Of a stretch of DNA of 30,523 bases, positions 20,910 to 28,891 are shown piece by piece. The DNA is from Carex sylvatica (Eukaryota > Streptophyta > Magnoliopsida > Poales > Cyperaceae), in contig CAXKVR010000778.1 in the NCBI GenBank assembly GCA_964058845.1, positions 1 to 30,523 of the forward strand, read 5' to 3'. Each line of letters opens with the position of its first letter. The stretch's first letter is position 1. The position numbers and the translations under genes were made by a program. A model generated the notes under the pieces. It had not been told where the DNA came from and ran no database searches. It was given only the letters and a program-made list of their open reading frames with translations.

Positions 20910-20943
20910 GTACGATCCGTACAAAATTCCATACGGGCCGTAG
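20910..20943. repeat. Dyad pair after pol
   Basis: GTACGATCCGTAC at 20910 and ATACGGGCCGTAG at 20931, 21 bp apart, each with one arm base changed. A lone related 13-mer, CTACGGACCGCAC, is at 21114, 204 bp after the first. Its expected partner at 21135 keeps only GTAC. Confidence 0.85.
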
Positions 20944-21443
20944 GGCACCCATCCGGCGCAGAAACTCAAAGGACGCGACCTTTTCTCTTCGCGTTCCTTC
21001 TAATTAATTCGCGTCCCTTCGCATAGACCCTATTCCCTTTTATACCCCACCCCCCCCCCCCCCCCCGACAGACCCTACCCCACCCCACCCCACCAACTCT
21101 TGTCATTTTCTTCCTACGGACCGCACACCACCCCGTACCAACAACCCTAGCCAGCCGCCACCTTCTCCTCCGCATCAACCGCCGTTTTTCCGCCTCTAGC
21201 AGCGCACCGACCGCCTTGCTTTCCGCCTATCGCTGCACGCCGACCACCGGATCTCCACCACCTTTCTCTCTGCCTCTAGCGGATCACTAAGCCCTAGGCA
21301 CCACCACTCTCTCCTCCGCACCAGCCACCCGTTCTCCATCTCTGGCAGCACACCACCCCGGCCGACAACAACTCCTACACAGCCACCGCTCCCACCAGAT
21401 CTACTACCCGCCGCCTCTTTTTCTCTCTGAGCACACACCAGCC

Positions 21444-21520
21444 CTACGGCCCGCACAGACTACCCATCCAGGCCGTACCAACCACCGTCCGACCCGTACA
21501 AATCCCTCTCCGGGCCGTAC
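21444..21520. repeat. Four decayed dyads at 21-22 bp period before the 444-aa ORF
   Basis: 13-mers start at 21444 (CTACGGCCCGCAC), 21466, 21487 and 21508. In the last three the right arm CCGTAC is perfect while the left arm is decayed (ATCCAG, GTCCGA, CTCCGG). Steps are 22, 21 and 21 bp. The last ends 18 bp before the ATG of the ORF. Confidence 0.8.
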
Positions 21521-21538
21521 CACTTCCTACTGACCGCT

Positions 21539-22873
21539 ATGTCTGGTGAGCGCCGTCAAAAGCGGCGCCAAGACCGCTCCCCCACACCACCCCGTCATCC
21601 CTCACCAGAGCCCTATGACTCCTGCTCTGACCGCACTTCCTCTGGTGAATACACCGACCGCGCCGACCGCTTCGCGGCACGGTACTTTGAAATGCCCACT
21701 CGTCGGATGTACGAGAACTTCATCTCTTTACAACGGGGAGTATTCGAGAACACCGCCATGGTTCACTTCGACACACTCCACGCTCTTGGAGTCGAGGATG
21801 ATTTCAACCTTCTCACCGCTGGAATTGGGTTCAGCCCAGATTTCTGGAACATTCGCAACCCCGCCTACGAGATGGACACCAAGGAATTCCTCTCCTCTCT
21901 CGAGCTGAAGTTGGACAACCACGATATCCTCTTCATCAAATTCCGGCTCTGTAATCAAACCCATCGCGTCTATCTCTCCTCTCTACGCGAGTGGTTCGGT
22001 TTCCATCGCGAGCCCACTACTGATACTCTCAGTTTCCGACCTGGGTGGGATCGAGATACCTTCTGGGCCATGATCACCGGCTGCCCTCGCTCCGCCAATG
22101 CATCATACCGAGCACGCTACATCCCTCACCCGGTTCTTCGTATCATCCAGCGCGCCCTTGCTTCTACCATCTTTGCGCGCGGTGAGACTCAGAACCGCGC
22201 CAACACCGTCGACCTCATGCTCATGGATACCATGCTCCGTGCCGACTCCGAGTATCCAGACTTGGCCCTTCTCATGGTCCAGCACTGGATTGGGCAGCAG
22301 TCCAAAACCAGGCACGGTGGCAAGATCAAAATTGGGGCTTATGTCGAGGTCATTAAGCAACGCCTTGGCTTGGGTGAGTATCCAGGTCGAGACCCCTGTC
22401 CGGGCCCCACTCTGATGGACCTTGAGAGCTACCGCCAGGCTCTCTTCCTCACTATCTCCCGTGGCCCGGCCGGTCACTCTGACTACTATGAGTGGCGCTT
22501 TGCCGATGGCTCTTCCCGCCGCCTACCATTTGGACCATCCATCACCATGGACGACCCCTCCACCTGGTTGGTCTCCGCTACTCCACCTCCTGCCTCTGAC
22601 ATCCCCAGTACCTCCTTCCAGCCCCCCACATTTGCGTATGCCCGCCCTTGCCCAGCTGACCCCTCTCTTAGGGATCACTACTCCCTCATGACTGATATCC
22701 GGGCCACTCAGCTGCAGCAGGACCGCGACATCACCGCCATCCAGCAGCAGACGGCCATTCACACCACTCGACTGGATGAGATTAGTGGCTGCATGTTTGA
22801 CTATGCCGAGCGTCTTGGTGACATCGAGGACCAGTTTCGCGACTGGCGCTTCGACCCCTCTTCTGACTACTGA
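21539..22873 (+). CDS. 444-aa 3' ORF of the retrotransposon (ATHILA ORF-1-like / plant transposon protein)
   Basis: The start is the first ATG after an 800-base ATG-free leader. Residues 1-45 are basic and Ser/Pro-rich (SGERRQKRRQDRSP). A globular core follows (about 45-310) with LHALGVEDDFNLL, LREWFGFHREP, HPVLRIIQRALASTIFARGE and KIGAYVEVIKQRLGL. This pattern recalls the ATHILA ORF-1 / putative plant transposon protein families; the match is from memory and moderate. Residues about 310-390 are Pro/Ser-rich. The last 60 are Gln-rich and heptad-like (ATQLQQDRDITAIQQQ), probably a coiled coil. There is no signal peptide or membrane segment, so it is not an envelope protein despite its position. 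Codon third positions are strongly C-rich, unlike pol. Function unknown; DNA or RNA binding through the basic N-terminus is only a guess. Confidence 0.8.
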   Translation: MSGERRQKRRQDRSPTPPRHPSPEPYDSCSDRTSSGEYTDRADRFAARYFEMPTRRMYENFISLQRGVFENTAMVHFDTLHALGVEDDFNLLTAGIGFSPDFWNIRNPAYEMDTKEFLSSLELKLDNHDILFIKFRLCNQTHRVYLSSLREWFGFHREPTTDTLSFRPGWDRDTFWAMITGCPRSANASYRARYIPHPVLRIIQRALASTIFARGETQNRANTVDLMLMDTMLRADSEYPDLALLMVQHWIGQQSKTRHGGKIKIGAYVEVIKQRLGLGEYPGRDPCPGPTLMDLESYRQALFLTISRGPAGHSDYYEWRFADGSSRRLPFGPSITMDDPSTWLVSATPPPASDIPSTSFQPPTFAYARPCPADPSLRDHYSLMTDIRATQLQQDRDITAIQQQTAIHTTRLDEISGCMFDYAERLGDIEDQFRDWRFDPSSDY

Positions 22874-23389
22874 TCAGGTTTCTTTCTCCCTACCCTAGCT
22901 TATTTATTTTTCCCATTACATATCCTGAAGCATTGAGGACAATGCTCGGACTAAGCTTGGGGGGGTGATTAGTTATTTTCTTTATTTTGCATTTAGTTTG
23001 TCTTAGTTTGTTTCTGTGTTTGCATGTCTTGAGGATTAAATTTGTGTGAATTGCGAGAATTAGGGTCAATTTGAGAAATTTTGGTTGTGAAATGGTTGAA
23101 TTTGGGAAATTGGAAATAACCACACATTTGGTTGAAAGAATTGTAAACGATAGTCTGTTTTGGGACTTTGTGGGATTGAATTGAATAGTGACAAGAAAGC
23201 ATTTGAAACCGGACTATGCCTTGTAAAAATAGAAAAATGAGATTTCAAAGTAATAGAAAGATTGGGACATCCATTGGTATGAATGAATATCATTGGATGT
23301 GTGTATTCATGATGTATACGAAGGGAAAAGATGGAGAATATAAGAGTACTGGCAATAAGCCGTGTTAGGCGCCTTTGAGCTCGTCTCCC

Positions 23390-23422
23390 ATACGGACCGT
23401 ACCCAGACCATACGGACCGTAC
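23390..23422. repeat. Dyad pair in the 3' UTR
   Basis: Two identical 13-mers, ATACGGACCGTAC, at 23390 and 23410, 20 bp apart, just before a run of A. Confidence 0.93.
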
Positions 23423-23827
23423 ACCTATAAAAAAAAAAAAAAAAACCGAAAAGAGCCTTTACAAACATCAACACACGTAGTCCGTGACTTTCTGACCTAA
23501 GCTTGTTCCAAGCTTGAGGGAATTTCCAACCACAAATGAGGGCATAAATTTGGTAAAGAATGAACTATTGATACGTTTGATTGCTTAATTCTTACAAATA
23601 GCATTACATTCTTGAAGTTAGAGTTTGATCAATTGAGTTGTGGGGTGAATTAAAGTTGACCAAAGGAAACCAAGTTACTATCTGAAATGACTCCAATGGA
23701 TTTCTAACGAACGCAAAATCATGCACCTTTTTCCTCTTAGTAGATTAAGTTGCATTTAGGTAAGTCCAACAACCCGAACCACACCTAAGTTAGAATTTTT
23801 GCTTGAGGACAAGCAAAGTTCAAGCTT

Positions 23828-23834
23828 GGGGGAA
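23828..23834 (+). other. Polypurine tract
   Basis: GGGGGAA followed by TT and then the 3' LTR at 23837. It sits in the context CAAGCTTGGGGGAATT. It is the primer for plus-strand DNA synthesis in LTR elements; the position directly before the LTR supports the call. Confidence 0.85.
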
Positions 23835-23836
23835 TT

Positions 23837-25303
23837 TGATATCTCCATATTATATCTGAATTATGGCCCTAATTTACAATGAAACCTGTGCTTTAAAGCC
23901 TATTAATGTGGACTTTTTACTTATATTTCGATGAAATGTGGTACTGCTATGTTTTGTTTGGTATTTTGCAGGAAAAAGGGCGAAAAACTGGTTCTGACAA
24001 CTTTTCATACGGCCCGTATGATATTCTGTGCGGGCCGTACAAGAACTGCCCAACCACACAGAAGGATCCACAACAGAGGCACAAAGTCTCCAAGTCAAAG
24101 CCCAGGCATACGGGCCGTACGGGATCTCGTACGGGCCGTACAATGCTGATTCGGAAAATCCAGCTGGAATCTGAATTGAGCACGATTTGAGGAGCCGAAA
24201 AGGAAACCCCTCCAGGCGTGATCTGAGGCATTAAAGGAGATATTCCACAGCAGGAAAGGGGATTAATATGCAATCAATCAATAACTTTAGGGGATTCATT
24301 CTATCATTCATTCTTGCTAGGTTTTGGACAAGGGGAAAAGAAGAAGAGAATGGAAGAACGCGAGTTTTCCACGGATCTTCGGATTTTCCACTGTTTTGTC
24401 ATGAACTCTTTTATTTCTTGTTATTTGTGTTATCTTATGAACATGAGTAGCTAATTTACTTTGTTTCTAGGGGTAAGATGTAGTTTCTAGTTTAGTTTTG
24501 CTTGTATGCTACTATGATTTTGTGTTGAACGCTTGGTTTTTACTTTGTTATGTAGTATTTTTATTGCTCTATTTGTGCTTGCTTGAATCTGATTAGTCAT
24601 CCCGTTAGATGAATGCGCACATCTAAGTGTGGAGCCAAGTCTATGAAATTCATTCCAACCGAATAAAGTATATGAAGTAGGGTGAAACCAAGGAGTACCC
24701 GAAAGGCGAAACTTTCCTTGAGGCGAAAGTCCTTGGATACTTTTAGTAAACTAACAAATAACTTAGATAAATTAGGCCAAAATGCGAAAGTTGAGGTTTA
24801 ACGCATCTAAGAGGGAAGTACTTGAGTCCGGTAATCGGGTATCAGGCCAAAATGCGAAAGTTGAGGTTAGGTATCTAGATCTGGTCAAAAGAAACCCTAA
24901 ACACAGTATCAACACAGGAAACAGTAGCTGCAGCATTAACTTGAGGTGCCATACGGACCGTACGGGAATCTGTACGGGCCGTACGCCTTGAGACTGAACA
25001 GAAATGAAATCTAAACCCTGGAAACGCCCTTTTATCAATTGAAAACAACTTTAATTATCTCTTATTGTCTTTTAATCAGTAGAATTGTTAGAACTAAAAC
25101 CAAACCAAATTCTTCTCACTTCTAGAATCTCAAGTGATTTTAGGGTAAGTCCAGTGTTTTTATTCCGTCCCTGTGGATCGATACCTGAGCATACTCAACG
25201 ACAGGATAGTTCACTTGCTATCTGAATTGACAGAGTATAACAAAGGTTTAAGAAGTATAGCTTGCTATACTGAAACTTTTTGGCATATATTCTCGTGCGA
25301 TCA
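23837..25303 (+). repeat. 3' LTR, 1,467 bp
   Basis: Same ends and length as the 5' LTR, with G at 25145 where the 5' LTR has A at 14610. That is the only difference found by eye. It carries the same three dyad pairs (24007, 24028; 24108, 24129; 24951, 24972) and the 24-bp direct repeat (24775 and 24845). Confidence 0.95.
24007..24984. repeat. Three dyad pairs in the 3' LTR
   Basis: Exact copies, shifted by 10,535 bp, of the 5' LTR sites: 24007, 24028, 24108, 24129, 24951 and 24972. Confidence 0.93.
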
Positions 25304-25308
25304 GTTTA
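25304..25308. repeat. Right target site duplication GTTTA
   Basis: It matches 13297-13301 exactly and marks the right border of the retrotransposon insertion. Confidence 0.93.
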
Positions 25309-25397
25309 TATGCGGACTGTCCTACCATAATCCGGACCGATCAGATTGTCCGATCTGTATTGTTAGGAACATTAGGGGACTAGTCATTACACATAAT

Positions 25398-25603
25398 CAT
25401 GTTTGGTTGTGGAGTAACTTTAAATCGAAGTAAATTGCTTATTTCAAGCTAAGGTGAAGTAAGTTAAATCACCTCTCTAGATGGAGTAAGTTACTCCGAT
25501 TTAGCTCACCTCTTACTCCATCTTACTCCTCCTATTTTACTTATCGTTTGGCTCTTTAAATATGAAGGAGTTTACTCCACCTCTTACCTCACAATCAAAC
25601 ATG
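25398..25603. mobile_element. MITE-like element, about 206 bp
   Basis: The left end is CATGTTTGGTTGTGGAGTAA. The complement of the right end is CATGTTTGATTGTGAGGTAA. The interior repeats GGAGTAAG and its complement CTTACTCC several times. No coding capacity. A target duplication was not identified, so the borders are approximate and the superfamily open. Confidence 0.55.
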
Positions 25604-25876
25604 GCCAATATGTGGATTGGATTGATATGAATTATGATCGGAAAGTCGAGATTCTGAAATCAAGATTAGGTTAATATGTGCGTGACTCGAGGTCGGGGAG
25701 TTAGCTTCCTCTGAGGTAACAAAATATTTAAGTATAGATTCGGATCGTTTGATCAGAATTTGAATCAATCCGCTCCGAGATCAAATGCATTGGTTCTTTC
25801 AATATTCGTGTTAAAACAAATCGGATGGTCAGATTCACCCCTCACCCTTTTCAAATTGTACCGAACCTACTGAACC
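25604..25876. other. Intergenic, no gene seen
   Basis: AT-rich with GATCGGA and GGATGGTC blocks related to those near 1490-1560 and 9625-9725. No open frame of interest. Confidence 0.3.
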
Positions 25877-26022
25877 AGGAGTGCGTATCCTCTGAGATAT
25901 CTCATATTTTGTAATGACCAGTATTATTTGTGCTTTGAGATTCGTACATAACTTATTTGAACGGTTACGATTTTCCAGAAAAACACACAGACTATGAGAT
26001 ATCTCATAGGATGTGAATTCCT
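25877..26022. mobile_element. Small MITE-like inverted repeat in the promoter of the next gene
   Basis: The left end is AGGAGTGCGTATCCTCTGAG and onward. The complement of the right end is AGGAATTCACATCCTATGAG and onward, so about 30 bases match with few differences. Each end contains a perfect palindrome around GATATC: TGAGATATCTCA at 25893-25904, and an 18-bp one (CTATGAGATATCTCATAG) at 25992-26009. It lies about 100 bp before the start codon of the chaperone gene. Confidence 0.6.
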
Positions 26023-26120
26023 CAACAAGCGCCCCTTCTCAAGCAAAGAATCAGCAGTGCAGTGTAGAGAGAACGAAGAAGAAAATTAAAGAGGAGAGAA
26101 AATAGAGAAAGGAAAACGCC

Positions 26121-26858
26121 ATGGACGATGTACTGACGGAGACGCCGCCCCCATCGCGCTTCTTCGACGAGGATCTCGACAATTTCGTCGACGCACCACC
26201 ACCGCTCCCCTCCCCTTTCCTCCTCTTAAACCCTAACCCTAAGCCTAATCTCCTAGTCGTCGCAATCTCGCCTCTCTCCCGCTCTCTCGTTCACCACCTC
26301 CCCTCCAAAATGCTAATCGGATCCCTATTCTTACCTGAAACCCCCCTCTCAGGCAACCCCCTTCTTCGTTCTCCAAACTCCAAATCGTTCAATCTCTACT
26401 CAACAGGAAGCCAGAACACTTGTCTCGCCTCGGTGCAATACACAGTCTCGCCAGAGAGATCTCGTGCTGTAGCGAAATGCCTTATTGAAAGTGTCAGTGC
26501 AGATCAAGTTGTGATCTTTGATTGCATTAAGAGTCAGAATTACAGAGGAAGGATCGAGGTTGATGATACCCTGGCTTTTAAGCTGGAGACCAAACAACAG
26601 AGGTTAGATGAGGGTAGTCTGAGAGTAAATGGAGTTGATTATTTGCCATCCGGCAGTGTGATGGACGGATTGGGAGCTGCGATTCTGACAAAGTGTCAGA
26701 TGAAGGGGATCAGAGGGACATTGCTTGCCACTTGGCCTGAAAATGGCGGGTTTGAGGTATTGAAAACGGTGTTTAAGGAATTAGGTTTTGATGTTAGTGG
26801 GATCGGAAGTGAGTTTACCAAGGTTAATTCCCATTCTGATTTGGATCTCTATACTTAG
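26121..26858 (+). CDS. Proteasome assembly chaperone 1-like protein (PAC1/PSMG1), single exon
   Basis: 245 residues, no intron. The ATG has good context (GCCATGGAC) after an A/G-rich leader. The N-terminus MDDVLTETPPPSRFFDEDL and a Pro-rich stretch precede a hydrophobic strand (NLLVVAISPL). Later come SVQYTVSPERSRAVAKCL, VVIFDCIKSQNYRG, LPSGSVMDGLGAAILTKCQM and LLATWPENGG. This matches my memory of plant PAC1-like proteins. The last residues, LYT, fit the hydrophobic-Tyr-any (HbYX) tail that lets Pba1/PAC1 dock in pockets of the proteasome alpha ring; human PSMG1 ends similarly. The protein would act with PAC2 in building the 20S core particle. Family assignment is by recall, without a search. 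No lesion is visible. A MITE sits in its promoter and the retrotransposon ends 818 bp upstream. Confidence 0.75.
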   Translation: MDDVLTETPPPSRFFDEDLDNFVDAPPPLPSPFLLLNPNPKPNLLVVAISPLSRSLVHHLPSKMLIGSLFLPETPLSGNPLLRSPNSKSFNLYSTGSQNTCLASVQYTVSPERSRAVAKCLIESVSADQVVIFDCIKSQNYRGRIEVDDTLAFKLETKQQRLDEGSLRVNGVDYLPSGSVMDGLGAAILTKCQMKGIRGTLLATWPENGGFEVLKTVFKELGFDVSGIGSEFTKVNSHSDLDLYT

Positions 26859-27719
26859 GAGCATGGTTTACTTGTGTTGTAAGGTTTTTACGGTTTTTTT
26901 AATTTCAGTTTTGATATGGGATGAAAGTTTTATTTAAATTTCTTTAACAAGGCTGATTACATGTTTCGTAATGTCAGTTTTGATACTAACGTGCCAGATG
27001 CTTGTTTTCTTTTAGATGAGATAATTTTGTCGGTTTATGTTACTGAGATATGTGAGAACAAGTACTGAATTTATTCAAGTTTTGAACTGTTGTAACCATA
27101 ATGCAATTTTTTTTCTTCATCTTTCTCAATTCTGTAGAGTTACGGTGTATATGTTCTTTTCCAGAATTGACAAGTCTTGTTACCAACTCTCTTATCTCAT
27201 TGTTATAACTTATAACATATGGTTTATAATCACCAAAATTTCCTAGCCTTTTGGCAGAATTGAAACTGGGTAAATGCACCAACTTGTTAGTTGAATTAAG
27301 GTATATTTGAGATTTGACCTGAGGTACTGATAAAAGAAAGAGGAGCCCAGCTGATATTTTTCTGTTAAACAGCAACTTCGATCGTAATATCAATGGTTTG
27401 GTTTACACTCGAGATACGAACAATTTGTTGATTTCCTCTTCATGTTCCTTTCATTTCTTTCATTGAAAATTATTAATGAGCTTGAAAATGGCTTCATCCT
27501 GGAGCCTCCAGTTTAGGAAGAAATGATTAGCAAGTTTGTGCCTTTGTATGCAATACGTATCGTATTGCCTTATTCATATGACTTGAAAATTACCGTTTCG
27601 CCGTAACCAAATCCATGCAACATAGCTCACAACGTAAGAATTTAACTTGTATCAATTCATTATGTCTTGCAACATTTAGTAATTTAGTTACTTCTTATCT
27701 AGATTGAGCTATAATTAAG
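26859..27719. other. 3' flank and intergenic DNA
   Basis: AT-rich, with no gene or clear repeat. The first 200 bases probably hold the 3' UTR of the chaperone gene. A(T)AATTAAG at 27711-27719 is the likely left target duplication of the next element. Confidence 0.3.
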
Positions 27720-28575
27720 GAAAAATTTCTAGTGCGTCCATGCAAACTTTTGAAATAACCAATTTTTTCATAAAAACACTCTAATATCCAATATCCCATT
27801 AAAACTTCAAATTTTTTTTTTATCCCTAGTTTAATTATTTAACCTTTAATTTAATTATTCTAAAATATAAACTGACCATTATATCATCTCTAATTTCGAA
27901 TGGAGTTGTCCAGTTCGTCTAATTATCTTCTTTCTCATTGCTCTGTATTTCATAACTGAGTTTACACAATAGATATGTATTTATCAGGTACTCCGTCTCT
28001 CTCCATCTCTCTCCCTCTGGACCCTTCTTTTGCAAACTGATCACCTGAGAAACTTGGGTTTCTCCAAGACTCCAACTAACAACGTTGATTAGGGATTTTG
28101 GTAATCTATTTCTTCGCTTGAAGGAGAAAAACAATAAGAAGATAAAAGAGAAGCTAATATAGCAGAGAGAATCAAAGCGTTAATTGGTGAATTTAATGGT
28201 GAAATGGATTCAAATTGGGTTACAGTGAGATGTAATGGAGAATCGATTGAACTTGAAGAGATGATTGTCACAAGCAAAAATCAAGAATTATTTTTTGTGA
28301 AAGAGAGAAATTTAGAAAGAAGCTTTGTTAGTGAGATGTCACGGGATGAGAGATGGAAAGGTGTTTTAGATGAGATTGTTTAAGTGAAAATGAAATTAGT
28401 GTCTGTAATTGTGATTTTAATTTTGATTTTGATTTTGAACATGTTGATTGTGTATGCAAACAAGAAATTCAATTTTTCAAAATTCCATCTGAGTTGAGTG
28501 TGAAAAATAAATTATTACAGTTTTCTTCTCTTTTGGGGATCTTCAAATTGTGAGATTAAGATTATAGGTCAAGTA

Positions 28576-28737
28576 GGCAGTCTAATTAATTAAATTTTAA
28601 AAGAAAACACAAAAGGAGAAAGCACAATCGATTGATATGTTCTCTGATCAAGATTGCAGTTGGCAGTCTAATTATTTATATTTTAAAAGAAAACACAAAA
28701 GAAGGAAGCACAATCGATTGATATGTTCAAGATTGCA
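28576..28737. repeat. Tandem duplication, unit about 86 bp
   Basis: GGCAGTCTAATTA starts at 28576 and again at 28662. Both units continue with TTTTAAAAGAAAACACAAAA and CACAATCGATTGATATGTTC, and end ATTGCAG. The first unit has a few extra bases. It lies inside the outer element next to its right TIR. Confidence 0.75.
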
Positions 28738-28891
28738 GTTGGAGAAACCCAAGTTTCTCTTATGCTCTGTTTGCGATTGAAGAGTCCAGAGAAAGATAGA
28801 GAGACAACCGAGTACCCGGGAGTACATGATGAATACAATATCTACTGCAGTAAACTCAGTGATGAAGCACGATACAATAGAAATAAAATAA

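Larger units (their letters stand above)
20703..21538 (+). promoter_or_regulatory. Inter-ORF leader: hairpins, dyads, ATG-free C-rich tract
   Basis: Two small hairpins lie just after pol. GGTCT/AGACC is at 20713-20728. CTTGGG-AGGCAA-CCCAAG is at 20743-20760 and belongs to a block widely conserved in Athila-type elements. Splice-acceptor-like T-rich stretches end at 20859 (TTTTGTAG) and 20880 (TGATCAG). A TATA-like TTTATAC lies at about 21038-21044 and a run of 17 C at 21050-21066. From 20735 to 21538 there is no ATG on the plus strand. Dyads lie at 20910, 20931, 21114, 21444, 21466, 21487 and 21508. This reads as the long leader of the 444-aa ORF, made from a spliced or internally started RNA (inference). 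Confidence 0.6.
22874..23836 (+). other. 3' untranslated region of the element
   Basis: No reading frame is supported. It contains a polypurine-like motif (AAGCTTGGGGGGG at about 22953), a dyad pair (23390, 23410), a run of 17 A (23429-23445), a second weaker motif (CCAAGCTTGAGGGAA at about 23510), and TTGAGGACAAGC leading into the functional polypurine tract. The block GAGGACAA...AAGCTTGGGGG occurs at both 22935 and 23815, so the region looks partly duplicated. Confidence 0.6.
13302..25303 (+). mobile_element. Complete Athila-type Ty3/gypsy LTR retrotransposon, 12,002 bp
   Basis: Order: 5' LTR, tRNA-Asp primer site, gag-PR-RT-RNaseH-IN, a separate 444-aa ORF, polypurine tract, 3' LTR. Integrase after RNase H marks Ty3/gypsy. 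Several traits point to the Athila branch of the non-chromovirus group: the tRNA-Asp primer, DLGA protease, FMDD reverse transcriptase, the conserved TGGGAGGCAACCCAA block after pol, the CCTGTGGATCGATACC block near the LTR end, an extra 3' ORF, and no chromodomain. The LTRs differ at one position by my reading (14610 A, 25145 G), so insertion is recent, perhaps tens of thousands of years at usual plant rates. Pol is broken by one stop codon. About 35 copies of a 13-bp dyad are scattered through it. Confidence 0.95.

Noticed and set aside
21539..22873. Envelope gene
   Set aside because: The position fits, but there is no signal peptide, membrane segment or cleavage site, and the composition is that of a soluble protein with a coiled-coil tail.
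27040..27393. 117-codon minus-strand frame downstream of the chaperone gene
   Set aside because: No domain and AT-rich composition; probably a chance frame in the 3' flank.
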